Below are positions 7,744-14,527 of a stretch of 23,804 nucleotides of DNA, in pieces. The translations under genes were made by a program, and so were the position numbers. How positions within the stretch are numbered: the stretch's first letter is position 1; each line of letters opens with the position of its first letter. The stretch covers positions 1-23,804 of the forward strand of contig JAHJXP010000213.1 in the NCBI GenBank assembly GCA_018827585.1. The letters are read 5' to 3'. The notes beneath the pieces were generated by a model. That model had not been told where the DNA came from, ran no database searches, and saw nothing but the letters and a program-made list of their open reading frames with translations. The DNA is from Pseudomonadota bacterium. GTDB taxonomy: Bacteria; Desulfobacterota; Syntrophia; Syntrophales; UBA5619.

Positions 7744-8730
7744 TCAGGGAATTCGGATCAGGGTTTTTATCCTCTCGGGAGAGCTGAAACCTTCAAGGGC
7801 TCGGGCAAGCTCTTTTAAAGGGCAGGTTTCGGTGATGAGGCGTTCAATTTTCATGTTGCCCTGCTTGAGGAGATCCAGCGCCGCCGGGAATTCATCCGTG
7901 TAGATCATGGAGCCCTGGATGGTCAGTTCCTTCCGGACGATCATGCTTGTCAAGAGGGGGAACTCCTTGTGCGGAAGACCGGTCAATACGATTCTGCCCC
8001 CCGGAGCGGCAATGTTGACGATATTGGAAAAGGCGTCGGCGACGCCGCTGGCGTCAAAAAAGATGGAGAAGGAACCGGCATTCTTTTCAACCTCGGCTGC
8101 TGAGCGGTAGATCGCATCGGCGCCCAGTTCTTTGGCGACGGCCAACCGCTGTTCGGCGATGTCGACGGCGCCGACCTTTGCCCCGGCAATGGCGGCCAAC
8201 CGTATGAGGAAAAGTCCAATGACCCCGGTTCCATAAACCAGCACCTTTTCGTCCGGAACGGGTTGACTTTTCCTGAATGCGTGAAGGGCCACACTGAGGG
8301 GCTCGGCCAACGCGGCCTCCGAAACGGAAAGGCCTTCGGGGAGAGGCCAGACATACGGCGCCGGAACACAAACATACTGGGCAAAAACGCCGTTTACGTC
8401 CAGCCCCAGCCTCACCTTGCGGGGGCAGATGTTTCCCCTGCCGCTTAGGCAGACAGGACAGGCGGTGCAGGGGAAATTGGGCTGGATGACGACCCTCTCT
8501 CCAATATGAAGTCCTTTCACCTCCTTCCCCATAGCCGCAATTTCTCCCACGGCTTCGTGTCCGGGAATGAGAGGGTAGCTCACGTTCAATTCCCCTCTGT
8601 ATAGCGCATAATCAGTGCCGCAGATCCCGGCCTCCCGGACGCGAACGAGGACTTCATCTTCACGCGGCGAAGGGATCGGGACCTCCCGGATTTCGATTTT
8701 TCCCGGTTCGACCAACAGGGCCGCTTGCAT
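7744..8730 (-). CDS. Zinc-dependent medium-chain alcohol dehydrogenase (sorbitol/threonine dehydrogenase type)
   Basis: 328 residues from the ATG at 8730, which has AAGGAGG seven bases upstream; an ATG at 8835 is rejected because it lies inside the promoter region. Catalytic zinc ligands are Cys37 (GICGTD), His58/Glu59 (PGHE) and Glu143. The structural zinc cysteines are at 88, 91, 94 and 102, and the Rossmann motif GTGVIG is at 167-172. The family oxidises secondary alcohols of polyols, threonine or sugar acids with NAD(P). Its divergence from the TRAP operon, and the shared operator region, suggest that it acts on the transported compound. The precise substrate is not readable. Confidence 0.92.
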   Translation of the reverse strand: MQAALLVEPGKIEIREVPIPSPREDEVLVRVREAGICGTDYALYRGELNVSYPLIPGHEAVGEIAAMGKEVKGLHIGERVVIQPNFPCTACPVCLSGRGNICPRKVRLGLDVNGVFAQYVCVPAPYVWPLPEGLSVSEAALAEPLSVALHAFRKSQPVPDEKVLVYGTGVIGLFLIRLAAIAGAKVGAVDIAEQRLAVAKELGADAIYRSAAEVEKNAGSFSIFFDASGVADAFSNIVNIAAPGGRIVLTGLPHKEFPLLTSMIVRKELTIQGSMIYTDEFPAALDLLKQGNMKIERLITETCPLKELARALEGFSSPERIKTLIRIP

Positions 8731-8805
8731 GAGACCTCCTTCTTCTTTTTTGATAGCAATTTTCAGACATGAATACGCCTTTTTTAAGGATATTTCAAAT
8801 TTGAT

Positions 8806-8835
8806 ATTATCTTCCAAACAGATATTGTTTGACAA
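8806..8835 (-). promoter_or_regulatory. Promoter for the alcohol dehydrogenase
   Basis: On the minus strand, TTGTCA (8835-8830) is followed after 18 bp by GATAAT (8811-8806), in a strongly AT-rich stretch about 75 bases before the dehydrogenase ATG. Its -35 box overlaps that of the divergent plus-strand promoter. Confidence 0.5.
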
Positions 8836-8856
8836 GATATTTACAAGATGTATTTA
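8829..8856 (+). promoter_or_regulatory. Divergent promoter toward regulator remnant and TRAP genes
   Basis: A perfect -35 box TTGACA (8829-8834) with TATTTA (8851-8856) after 16 bp. An alternative -10, TTTAAT (8853-8858), gives 18 bp. The -10 box falls inside the palindrome at 8847-8863. It would transcribe the FCD remnant and possibly dctPQM. Confidence 0.5.
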
Positions 8857-8875
8857 ATACATCAGTAATATCTTG
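8833..8875. promoter_or_regulatory. Nested inverted repeat, probable operator
   Basis: The inner palindrome GATGTATTTAATACATC (8847-8863) has perfect 7-base arms around TTA. It is enclosed by a second perfect pair, CAAGATATT (8833-8841) and AATATCTTG (8867-8875). It covers the -10 of the plus promoter and abuts the -35 boxes of both promoters. That placement is what a GntR-type repressor controlling both directions would need. Confidence 0.55.
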
Positions 8876-8890
8876 ATAATTTTTTCAACT

Positions 8891-9037
8891 ATAAACCGTC
8901 AGGAGCGGGCAAGAGAATCCTTCAGGGAACATCTGGAAATCATCGATGCATTGATCGCCCGTGATCCCGTGCGAGCGGAGAGGGCGACCAGGACCCATCT
9001 CCGTAATTCGCTGGAATATCTGAAAAGCGTCATCTGA
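8891..9037 (+). pseudogene. C-terminal remnant of a GntR-family (FCD domain) regulator
   Basis: Forty-eight codons open to a TGA at 9035-9037 encode the final helices of an FCD ligand-binding domain: REHLEIIDALIARDPVRAE and THLRNSLEYLKSVI match the family's 'EH..I..AL..RD...A...M..HL' end. There is no start codon or helix-turn-helix part, since the frame is closed at 8855-8857 and the stretch before it is promoter DNA. The regulator was evidently removed by a deletion that left its operator and its tail. It was probably the local repressor of the TRAP/dehydrogenase block. Confidence 0.65.
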
Positions 9038-9274
9038 AAGGCCCGGTAGAGAAGCTTGATTACGACCGGACAGAAGGATGTTGCGATCAGGTACAACATG
9101 AGATATGGGACGGGAAAAGGCGCTCTTCGACGGCCCGCGGAAGGGAGGCAAGCGCCTCTGCTCCGTCGCCTTGGGAAGGAGAAAGCAGTCGAACCGTAAC
9201 CGGTTTGTCCGGCAATAGTGAACCTTCGCCGGACATGCAGACAATAAAAGCAGACAATAAAAAAGGAGGATGGT
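9038..9274. other. Leader before dctP; 13-bp tandem repeat
   Basis: No gene is visible. At its end GCAGACAATAAAA occurs twice in perfect tandem (9237-9249 and 9250-9262), the second copy running into the AAAGGAGG ribosome binding site of dctP. The rest shows no convincing promoter or hairpin. Confidence 0.5.
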
Positions 9275-10309
9275 ATGAAAAAGCAGAAGGTATTCCTTGC
9301 AATTTTGTTTGCCCTCACCGTGTGTCTTGCCCCGGCGCCGCACAGCCTGGCGGCGGAGAAGATCGTGATCAAGCTGGCCCATGTGGACCCCATCGATATC
9401 TGCATCTCTAAGAAGGGCGCGGCGACCCGGGCGTTCAAGGAGATCGTGGAAGCGGAGAGCGTCGGCGCCATTCAGGTCGATCTCTTCCCGGCGGGGCAGC
9501 TCGGCGGCGAACGCGAGCTGATCGAGGCCACCAAACTCGGAACGATCCAGATGAGCATGGTATCCGGCGCCATTGCCGGATATTTCAAGCCGGCCATGGT
9601 CCTGGACATTCCCTATCTGTTCCCCTCGGCGGCGGTCGCCTGGAAGGTCCTGGACGGCGACTTCGGCCGGGAGTTGGCCAATGACATCCTGAGGGCCATG
9701 GGCACCCGGGTTCTCGCGTACGGGGAAACCGGTTTCCGCAACTTCACCAATTCCAAACGCGTGGTGAAGAGTCCGGATGATCTGAAAGGCTTGAAGATCC
9801 GGGTCATGGAGACCCCTCTCTACGTCACCATGGTAAAATCCCTGAAGGCGGATCCGACACCCATCGCGTGGCCCGAAACTTACACGGCCCTGCAGCAGAA
9901 GGTGGTGGACGGCCAGGAAAATCCCGTGAGCGTCATCCTCCAGGCCAAGTTCGCCGAGGTTCAGAAATACCTGACCCTGGACGGCCATACCTACGGGGCC
10001 GACTTCCTGATCATCAACGAGAAGGTCTTCCAGGGGTTGTCCAAAGAGCATCAGCAAATTCTGAAACGGGCGGCCATCGTGGCGGGTGCATGCGGGCGGG
10101 GCATCCAGCAGCTCAACTCCGCGGTGGGCATCTCGGAACTCAAGAAGCAGGGCATGGAAGTCTATTCGCCAACGGCCGCCGAACGCAAGGCTTTCATGCA
10201 GGCCACCCAGGGCCCCGTGATCGACTGGATGAAGACCCAGGTGGACCAGGCCTGGATCAGGAAGGTGCAGGCCGCCGTGACCAAGGCGGAAGCGGAACTG
10301 ACCAAGTAA
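9275..10309 (+). CDS. dctP: TRAP transporter periplasmic solute-binding protein, DctP family
   Basis: 344 residues. It starts at an ATG behind a strong AAAGGAGG. A signal peptide is evident: basic MKKQK, hydrophobic residues 6-20, then cleavage around SLA-AEK (residues 26-27), so the mature protein is periplasmic. Typical DctP features follow: ELIEATKLGTIQM, the GFRNFTNSKR and KGLKIRVME block with the substrate-carboxylate arginine, and VVDGQENP. The family binds organic acids (C4-dicarboxylates, keto acids, sugar acids, aromatic acids). Which one is bound here is unknown. It is first in the dctP-dctQ-dctM operon, and a hairpin after its stop could favour excess binding protein. Confidence 0.95.
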   Translation: MKKQKVFLAILFALTVCLAPAPHSLAAEKIVIKLAHVDPIDICISKKGAATRAFKEIVEAESVGAIQVDLFPAGQLGGERELIEATKLGTIQMSMVSGAIAGYFKPAMVLDIPYLFPSAAVAWKVLDGDFGRELANDILRAMGTRVLAYGETGFRNFTNSKRVVKSPDDLKGLKIRVMETPLYVTMVKSLKADPTPIAWPETYTALQQKVVDGQENPVSVILQAKFAEVQKYLTLDGHTYGADFLIINEKVFQGLSKEHQQILKRAAIVAGACGRGIQQLNSAVGISELKKQGMEVYSPTAAERKAFMQATQGPVIDWMKTQVDQAWIRKVQAAVTKAEAELTK

Positions 10310-10324
10310 AACGGAGCCAACTCG

Positions 10325-10352
10325 TCGGGGGGCGGACCATTCCACCCCCCGA
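10325..10352 (+). promoter_or_regulatory. Intercistronic hairpin between dctP and dctQ
   Basis: A perfect eight-pair stem TCGGGGGG/CCCCCCGA with a 12-base loop, lacking a T-run. Such hairpins after binding-protein genes often protect the upstream message from decay; partial termination is the alternative. Confidence 0.5.
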
Positions 10353-10420
10353 TACTTGAGATTATCTCGTAAAAAGCATCAAATGTCTTGAAGTCGTCAG
10401 ACTTATCTGGAGAAAGTTCT

Positions 10421-10939
10421 ATGCACGGGCAATCCAATCTTCTTAGGCGCCTCAACAAGGTCCTGCTGTGGGTGATTTTTACCATGACGGCCGTGATGTT
10501 TATGACCATTTTCCTGCAGGTCATTTTCCGCTACATCCTGGCCCTGCCGTTTACCTTCTCGGAAGAACTGGCCCGTTACCTGATGGTTTGGATCGTCTGT
10601 CTCGGAGCGGCGGGGGCGTATGGAGAGGGCATGCACATCGGGGTAGCCGTCTTCGCGAACCTGCTCCCCGCCGGGGGACGCCGATGGCTGAATCGGATCG
10701 TCCACCTGACGGTTGGCGGGCTGATGGGGGTGATCATCTATCAGGGGGGCCGATTGAGCTATCTCCTCGCGGATCAGCTTTCGCCGGCCATGGAAATCAG
10801 GATGAGCTGGCCTTATCTGGCCGTGCCGGCGGGCGCCTTCCTGATCCTCGTGCAGGCGGCGGCGCTTCTGATCAGGGACTTTGGGGGGAAATGGATCACC
10901 CCAGATCCGCAAGAGGTTGCGGAGAGGTGTTCATCATGA
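10421..10939 (+). CDS. dctQ: TRAP transporter small membrane subunit, DctQ family
   Basis: 172 residues from the ATG at 10421, which has GGAGAAAG just upstream; a TTG at 10388 would add 11 residues without a ribosome binding site. Four hydrophobic spans are visible (about residues 13-35, 47-65, 88-107 and 123-146), and the DctQ pattern FTFSEELARYLMVW is present. DctQ pairs with the large DctM subunit in the inner membrane. Its stop overlaps the dctM start (ATGA). Confidence 0.93.
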   Translation: MHGQSNLLRRLNKVLLWVIFTMTAVMFMTIFLQVIFRYILALPFTFSEELARYLMVWIVCLGAAGAYGEGMHIGVAVFANLLPAGGRRWLNRIVHLTVGGLMGVIIYQGGRLSYLLADQLSPAMEIRMSWPYLAVPAGAFLILVQAAALLIRDFGGKWITPDPQEVAERCSS

Positions 10940-12228
10940 CGCCCCTGGATATTTCTCTGATCATCACCTTTCTGGTGACGCTGGTTTCGGGCATTCCCGT
11001 GGCCTTTTGCCTGGCCATCACCAGCCTGGTTTTTTTGCTGCTTCTGGACAGCGTGCCCCTCCATCTGATCCCCCAGCGGATGTTCACCGGCATGGATTCT
11101 TTCCCGCTGATGGCCGTGCCCTTTTTCATCATGGCGGGGGACCTGATGAACTCCGCAGGGATCACGATGAGGATTGTCCGCTTCGCGTCGGTCCTGGTGG
11201 GAAGCATCCGGGGAGGGCTGGCCCATGTGAACATCGTGGCGAGCATGTTCTTTGCCGGCGTTTCCGGGTCCGCCGTGGCCGATACCGCCGCCCTGGGGTC
11301 CATTCTGATTCCTGCCATGGAAAAGGACGGTTATGGCAAGACGTTCTCCGCTGCGGTCACTGCCGCATCCTCGGTCATCGGACCGATCATCCCGCCCAGC
11401 ATTCCGGTGGTCATCTACGCCCTGGCGGGTTCGGTCTCCATCGGCGGACTGTTTCTGGCCGGGGTGGTCCCCGGTGTGCTGATCGGTCTGGGGCTGATGA
11501 TAGTTTCCTATGTGATTGCCAGAAAACACAAAATCGGCCACAAGCGTCCCCGGGCAACGCTGAAGGAATTCCGGGAAAGCTTCCGGGGCGCGATCCTGCC
11601 GTTGCTCATGCCCGTGATCATCCTGGGAGGGATCCTCTCCGGGGTCTTCACCCCAACGGAGGCCTCTTGCGTGGCTGTGGCTTACGCCATCGTCATCGGA
11701 ATGTTCGTGATGCGGACCATCAAATTCAGGGATCTTCCCCACATCTTCTTCCGGTCCATGCTTATCACCTCTACGATCCTGATGGTAATGGCCTGCGCCA
11801 ACATCTTCTCCTGGATCCTGGGAACCCAACAGATCCCCCAGGCCATGGGGCGGGCCCTGTCTTCCTTCAGCAATAACCCCTACGTATTCCTGCTTCTGGT
11901 CAATCTTTTCCTTCTGGTGGTGGGGTGTTTCCTGGAGGGGATCGCCGCGATCGTCATCATCGTTCCGATTCTTATCCCGGTCGCTAAGGCTCTCGGCATC
12001 GACCAGCTCCATTTCGGCATGATCGTGATCATGAACCTGATGATCGGCCTCATCACGCCTCCCCTCGGGCTGTGCCTGTTCGTGGTCTGTTCGGTGGCCA
12101 AGGTCGATTTCACGAAACTGGTCCGGGCCTCGATCCCTTTTATTCTCGTTGAGATCGCGGCCCTGTTCGTGGTGACGTATTTTCCGTTCCTTGTTCTTTT
12201 TATTCCGCATTTCTTTGGTTTCCGATAA
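10936..12228 (+). CDS. dctM: TRAP transporter large permease subunit, DctM family
   Basis: 430 residues from the ATG at 10936, with GGAGAGG upstream and an ATGA overlap with dctQ; the much longer open frame upstream is only a shadow of dctQ. It is hydrophobic throughout, with about 12 spans expected for this family. Signatures include PFFIMAGDLMNSAGI, the GxSGSAVADTAALGSILIP block, IGPIIPPSIPVVIYA and the C-terminal GLITPPLGLCLFV. It forms the sodium- or proton-coupled channel that takes substrate from DctP. Confidence 0.96.
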   Translation: MTPLDISLIITFLVTLVSGIPVAFCLAITSLVFLLLLDSVPLHLIPQRMFTGMDSFPLMAVPFFIMAGDLMNSAGITMRIVRFASVLVGSIRGGLAHVNIVASMFFAGVSGSAVADTAALGSILIPAMEKDGYGKTFSAAVTAASSVIGPIIPPSIPVVIYALAGSVSIGGLFLAGVVPGVLIGLGLMIVSYVIARKHKIGHKRPRATLKEFRESFRGAILPLLMPVIILGGILSGVFTPTEASCVAVAYAIVIGMFVMRTIKFRDLPHIFFRSMLITSTILMVMACANIFSWILGTQQIPQAMGRALSSFSNNPYVFLLLVNLFLLVVGCFLEGIAAIVIIVPILIPVAKALGIDQLHFGMIVIMNLMIGLITPPLGLCLFVVCSVAKVDFTKLVRASIPFILVEIAALFVVTYFPFLVLFIPHFFGFR

Positions 12229-12400
12229 AAGAGTTCTTCAAGGAACTGGTGAGGGGTCTACGGGGGAAGATTCTCTTTTGCCGATTTTCGGTCGAGGGGA
12301 CACGGTGAAAATACTCTTCGAGATGTAGCTGCGTTTTCGGGGCCGGGCCGTCGCTGCGCGGCAAGATCCGGAGGAAAGGCTATTAAAAACAGGAGGCGTC

Positions 12401-12859
12401 ATGAAAAAGATACTGGTGTTGCACGGGGTAAATCTCAACATGTTCGGCAAGAGGGATCCGGTCCAGTACGGGACCATCACCCTCGATGAGATCAACCGGG
12501 AGCTGGAGGCCCTGGCGGGCGAGCTCGGATGCGCGGTGGAAATCTTCCAGACGAACGATGAAGGGGCGATCTGCGAGAAGATTCACCAGGCCCATCTCGG
12601 GAAGACGGACGCCGTCGTCATCAACGCCGGCGCCTGGACCCATTACAGTTACGCCCTGCGGGACGCCCTGGCCATCCTGAAGGCGCCCATCGTGGAAGTC
12701 CACATGTCCAACATTCATGCCAGGGAGGAGTTCCGCCACTACTCCGTCATCGCGCCGCTGGCCAAGGGGCAGATCTCCGGATTCGGACTCCAGAGCTATC
12801 TCCTCGGCCTCCGGGCGGCCGTGGAGCTGCTGAAGGATGCGGAGGGCGGCGGATCATGA
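12401..12859 (+). CDS. aroQ: Type II 3-dehydroquinate dehydratase
   Basis: 152 residues, the usual size. It interconverts 3-dehydroquinate and 3-dehydroshikimate. Catalytic Tyr23 (in VQYG), Arg18, the INAGAWTHYSYALRDAL block (74-90) and catalytic His101 in EVHMSNIHAREEFRHYS are present; the usual TNHEG reads TNDEG. Its own ribosome binding site CAGGAGG precedes the ATG. It lies 172 bp after dctM on the same strand, so it may be co-transcribed. It may serve chorismate biosynthesis, or quinate/shikimate breakdown with the transporter; the sequence alone does not decide. Confidence 0.93.
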   Translation: MKKILVLHGVNLNMFGKRDPVQYGTITLDEINRELEALAGELGCAVEIFQTNDEGAICEKIHQAHLGKTDAVVINAGAWTHYSYALRDALAILKAPIVEVHMSNIHAREEFRHYSVIAPLAKGQISGFGLQSYLLGLRAAVELLKDAEGGGS

Positions 12860-12882
12860 ATCCTACGCCGTAAAAGGATCCC

Positions 12883-13245
12883 GTGCTTTCGAATTCAAAC
12901 CGCCGGCGAGCGGCCTTCTGGGTCATCTCCACCCACTATCCCAAGGGAAGCGTTCGCCATGGTGCTGACAAATCGGCGGCAGGATCCGTTCTCATTATGG
13001 TGGCCTTTGCCATGATTGCAGGCGCCCCTTTGCTCGGTTTCCTGTCCGATCAGGTGGTCGCAAGCCGAAAGAGGATGCTCGTCGCGAAACCCGGGCGCGC
13101 TCGGAGCCTTGGAAAAAGGAACGGCGCATTGTTCCCGATACGCGTCCGACAACCTCGCTACGGCTATTCAATGCCGATTCGGCCCTTGCAGAATTCGGCG
13201 ATGTCTGTTAACTTCCCGCCATTACAGGATAGAGGCGGATCTTGA
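12883..13245 (+). pseudogene. Fragment of an MFS transporter
   Basis: Within this open frame, residues 31-67 (about 12973-13083), AAGSVLIMVAFAMIAGAP followed by LLGFLSDQVVASRKRMLV, match a transmembrane helix and cytoplasmic loop of major facilitator transporters (the G-x-LSD-x-RRK loop). The rest of the frame is not transporter-like. A GTG at 12883 is a formal start, but a 120-residue protein with one MFS span is unlikely to work. The frame's stop overlaps the TTG start of the next gene. This is the content of the 382-bp gap between aroQ and the radical SAM gene. Confidence 0.5.
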
Positions 13246-14489
13246 TTTATTCCATCATTGCTAAAAAGGCGCGGCGCGAATTCTCCCGGGCGATGCGTTT
13301 CGCGGAGGGGGGCGTTCCCCATCTGCCTCCCCCCGGCGATCCGCGGCCCCGGCTCCTGTACATCCACATCCCTTTCTGCGAGCGGCTCTGCCCTTACTGC
13401 TCGTTCAATCGCTTCGTCTTTGCAGAGGACCTCTGCCGCGCCTATTTCCAGGCGCTTCGGAAGGAAATCCTCCTCTATCGCGGGCTCGGCTATAATTTCG
13501 GCGGCATCTACGTCGGCGGCGGGACGCCCACGGTCTTGATCGACGAACTGGAGGAGACGATTGCCCTGGCGCGGGAATCCTTTCAGATCCGGGAGCTGTC
13601 GGTCGAAACCAACCCGAACCACCTGACCGAAGACCGCCTGACGGCCCTGCAGCGGGCGGGTGTCGACCGGCTCTCGGTCGGCGTCCAGAGCTTCGACGAC
13701 GGCCTGCTCAAGAAGATGGACCGTTATGACAAGTACGGCAGCGGCGAGGCCATCGCCGGAATGCTCCGGGAGACCCTCGGGCGGTTCAGGACGCTCAACG
13801 CCGACATGATCTTCAATTTTCCGACCCAGACCCCGGCCATGATCGACAGGGATTGCGAAATCCTGACTGACATCGGCATCGATCAGGCGACCTGGTACCC
13901 CCTGATGGTCTCCGATTCGACCCGGCAGAAGGTTATGGACACCCTGGGGCATGTGGATTTCCGTCAGGAAAAATTATACTATAATCAAATCGCCGGGCGC
14001 CTCGTCCCCCCCTACCGGTTCTCCTCGGCCTGGTGCTTTTCCCGCAAACAGGCGATGATCGACGAGTACATCGTCGACTACGACGAGTATGCGGGCCTCG
14101 GCAGCGGCTCCATCGGCTACCTGAACGGGACCTGTTACGCCAACACCTTCGATATCGCCGGCTACATCTCCCGGCTCGACCGGGGCGAACTGCCGCTGGC
14201 GGCCTCCCGCGTTTTTTCAGTGAAGGAACGGATTCGCTACGATTTCATTATGAAGCTCTTCGGGACCCGCCTGAACATGACTGATCTCCGTAAGAAGTAC
14301 GACGGGGCGTTCCTGAGCCTCCTGGGGCCGGACCTCCTCGCCTTTTCCCTGATCGGGGCGCTTGCCTGGCGGTCGCCGGAAATCGTCCTGACGAAGCGGG
14401 GCCGGTACGCCTGGGTGGTCCTGATGCGGGAGTTCTTCACGGCGGTCAACAACTTCCGCGACTACTGCCGGGGGCGGACAGGAGCGTAA
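13242..14489 (+). CDS. HemW-like radical SAM protein (coproporphyrinogen III oxidase family)
   Basis: 415 residues from a TTG at 13242, chosen because AGAGGCGG lies at good distance and the first residues look coding; an ATG at 13293 is the alternative. The radical SAM motif CX3CX2C is at Cys46, 50 and 53 (YIHIPFCERLCPYCSF), with GGGTPT at 92-97 and VDRLSVGVQSF further on, as in HemW/HemN relatives. The Cys pattern fits HemW-type heme-handling proteins rather than true oxygen-independent coproporphyrinogen oxidase, which carries CX3CX2CXC. It is somewhat longer than HemW (about 380). The function could be heme chaperone or another porphyrin-linked radical reaction. Confidence 0.85.
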   Translation: MIYSIIAKKARREFSRAMRFAEGGVPHLPPPGDPRPRLLYIHIPFCERLCPYCSFNRFVFAEDLCRAYFQALRKEILLYRGLGYNFGGIYVGGGTPTVLIDELEETIALARESFQIRELSVETNPNHLTEDRLTALQRAGVDRLSVGVQSFDDGLLKKMDRYDKYGSGEAIAGMLRETLGRFRTLNADMIFNFPTQTPAMIDRDCEILTDIGIDQATWYPLMVSDSTRQKVMDTLGHVDFRQEKLYYNQIAGRLVPPYRFSSAWCFSRKQAMIDEYIVDYDEYAGLGSGSIGYLNGTCYANTFDIAGYISRLDRGELPLAASRVFSVKERIRYDFIMKLFGTRLNMTDLRKKYDGAFLSLLGPDLLAFSLIGALAWRSPEIVLTKRGRYAWVVLMREFFTAVNNFRDYCRGRTGA

Positions 14490-14527
14490 GGTTTACCAAA
14501 CGCAAGATTGATCAGAGGATAGGTTAA

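Noticed and set aside
8885..10345. 486-codon minus-strand frame opposite dctP
   Set aside because: The plus strand has a signal peptide and DctP motifs; the reverse frame is rich in His, Gly and Asp with no recognisable domain.
10468..10935. Extending dctM upstream to give a 586-residue protein
   Set aside because: The extension is dctQ read in another frame; the ATG at 10936 has a ribosome binding site and begins the normal DctM N-terminus.
12229..12260. Terminator after dctM
   Set aside because: The AGTTC/GAACT stem is only five pairs and lacks a T-run, so termination is not supported and aroQ may be co-transcribed.
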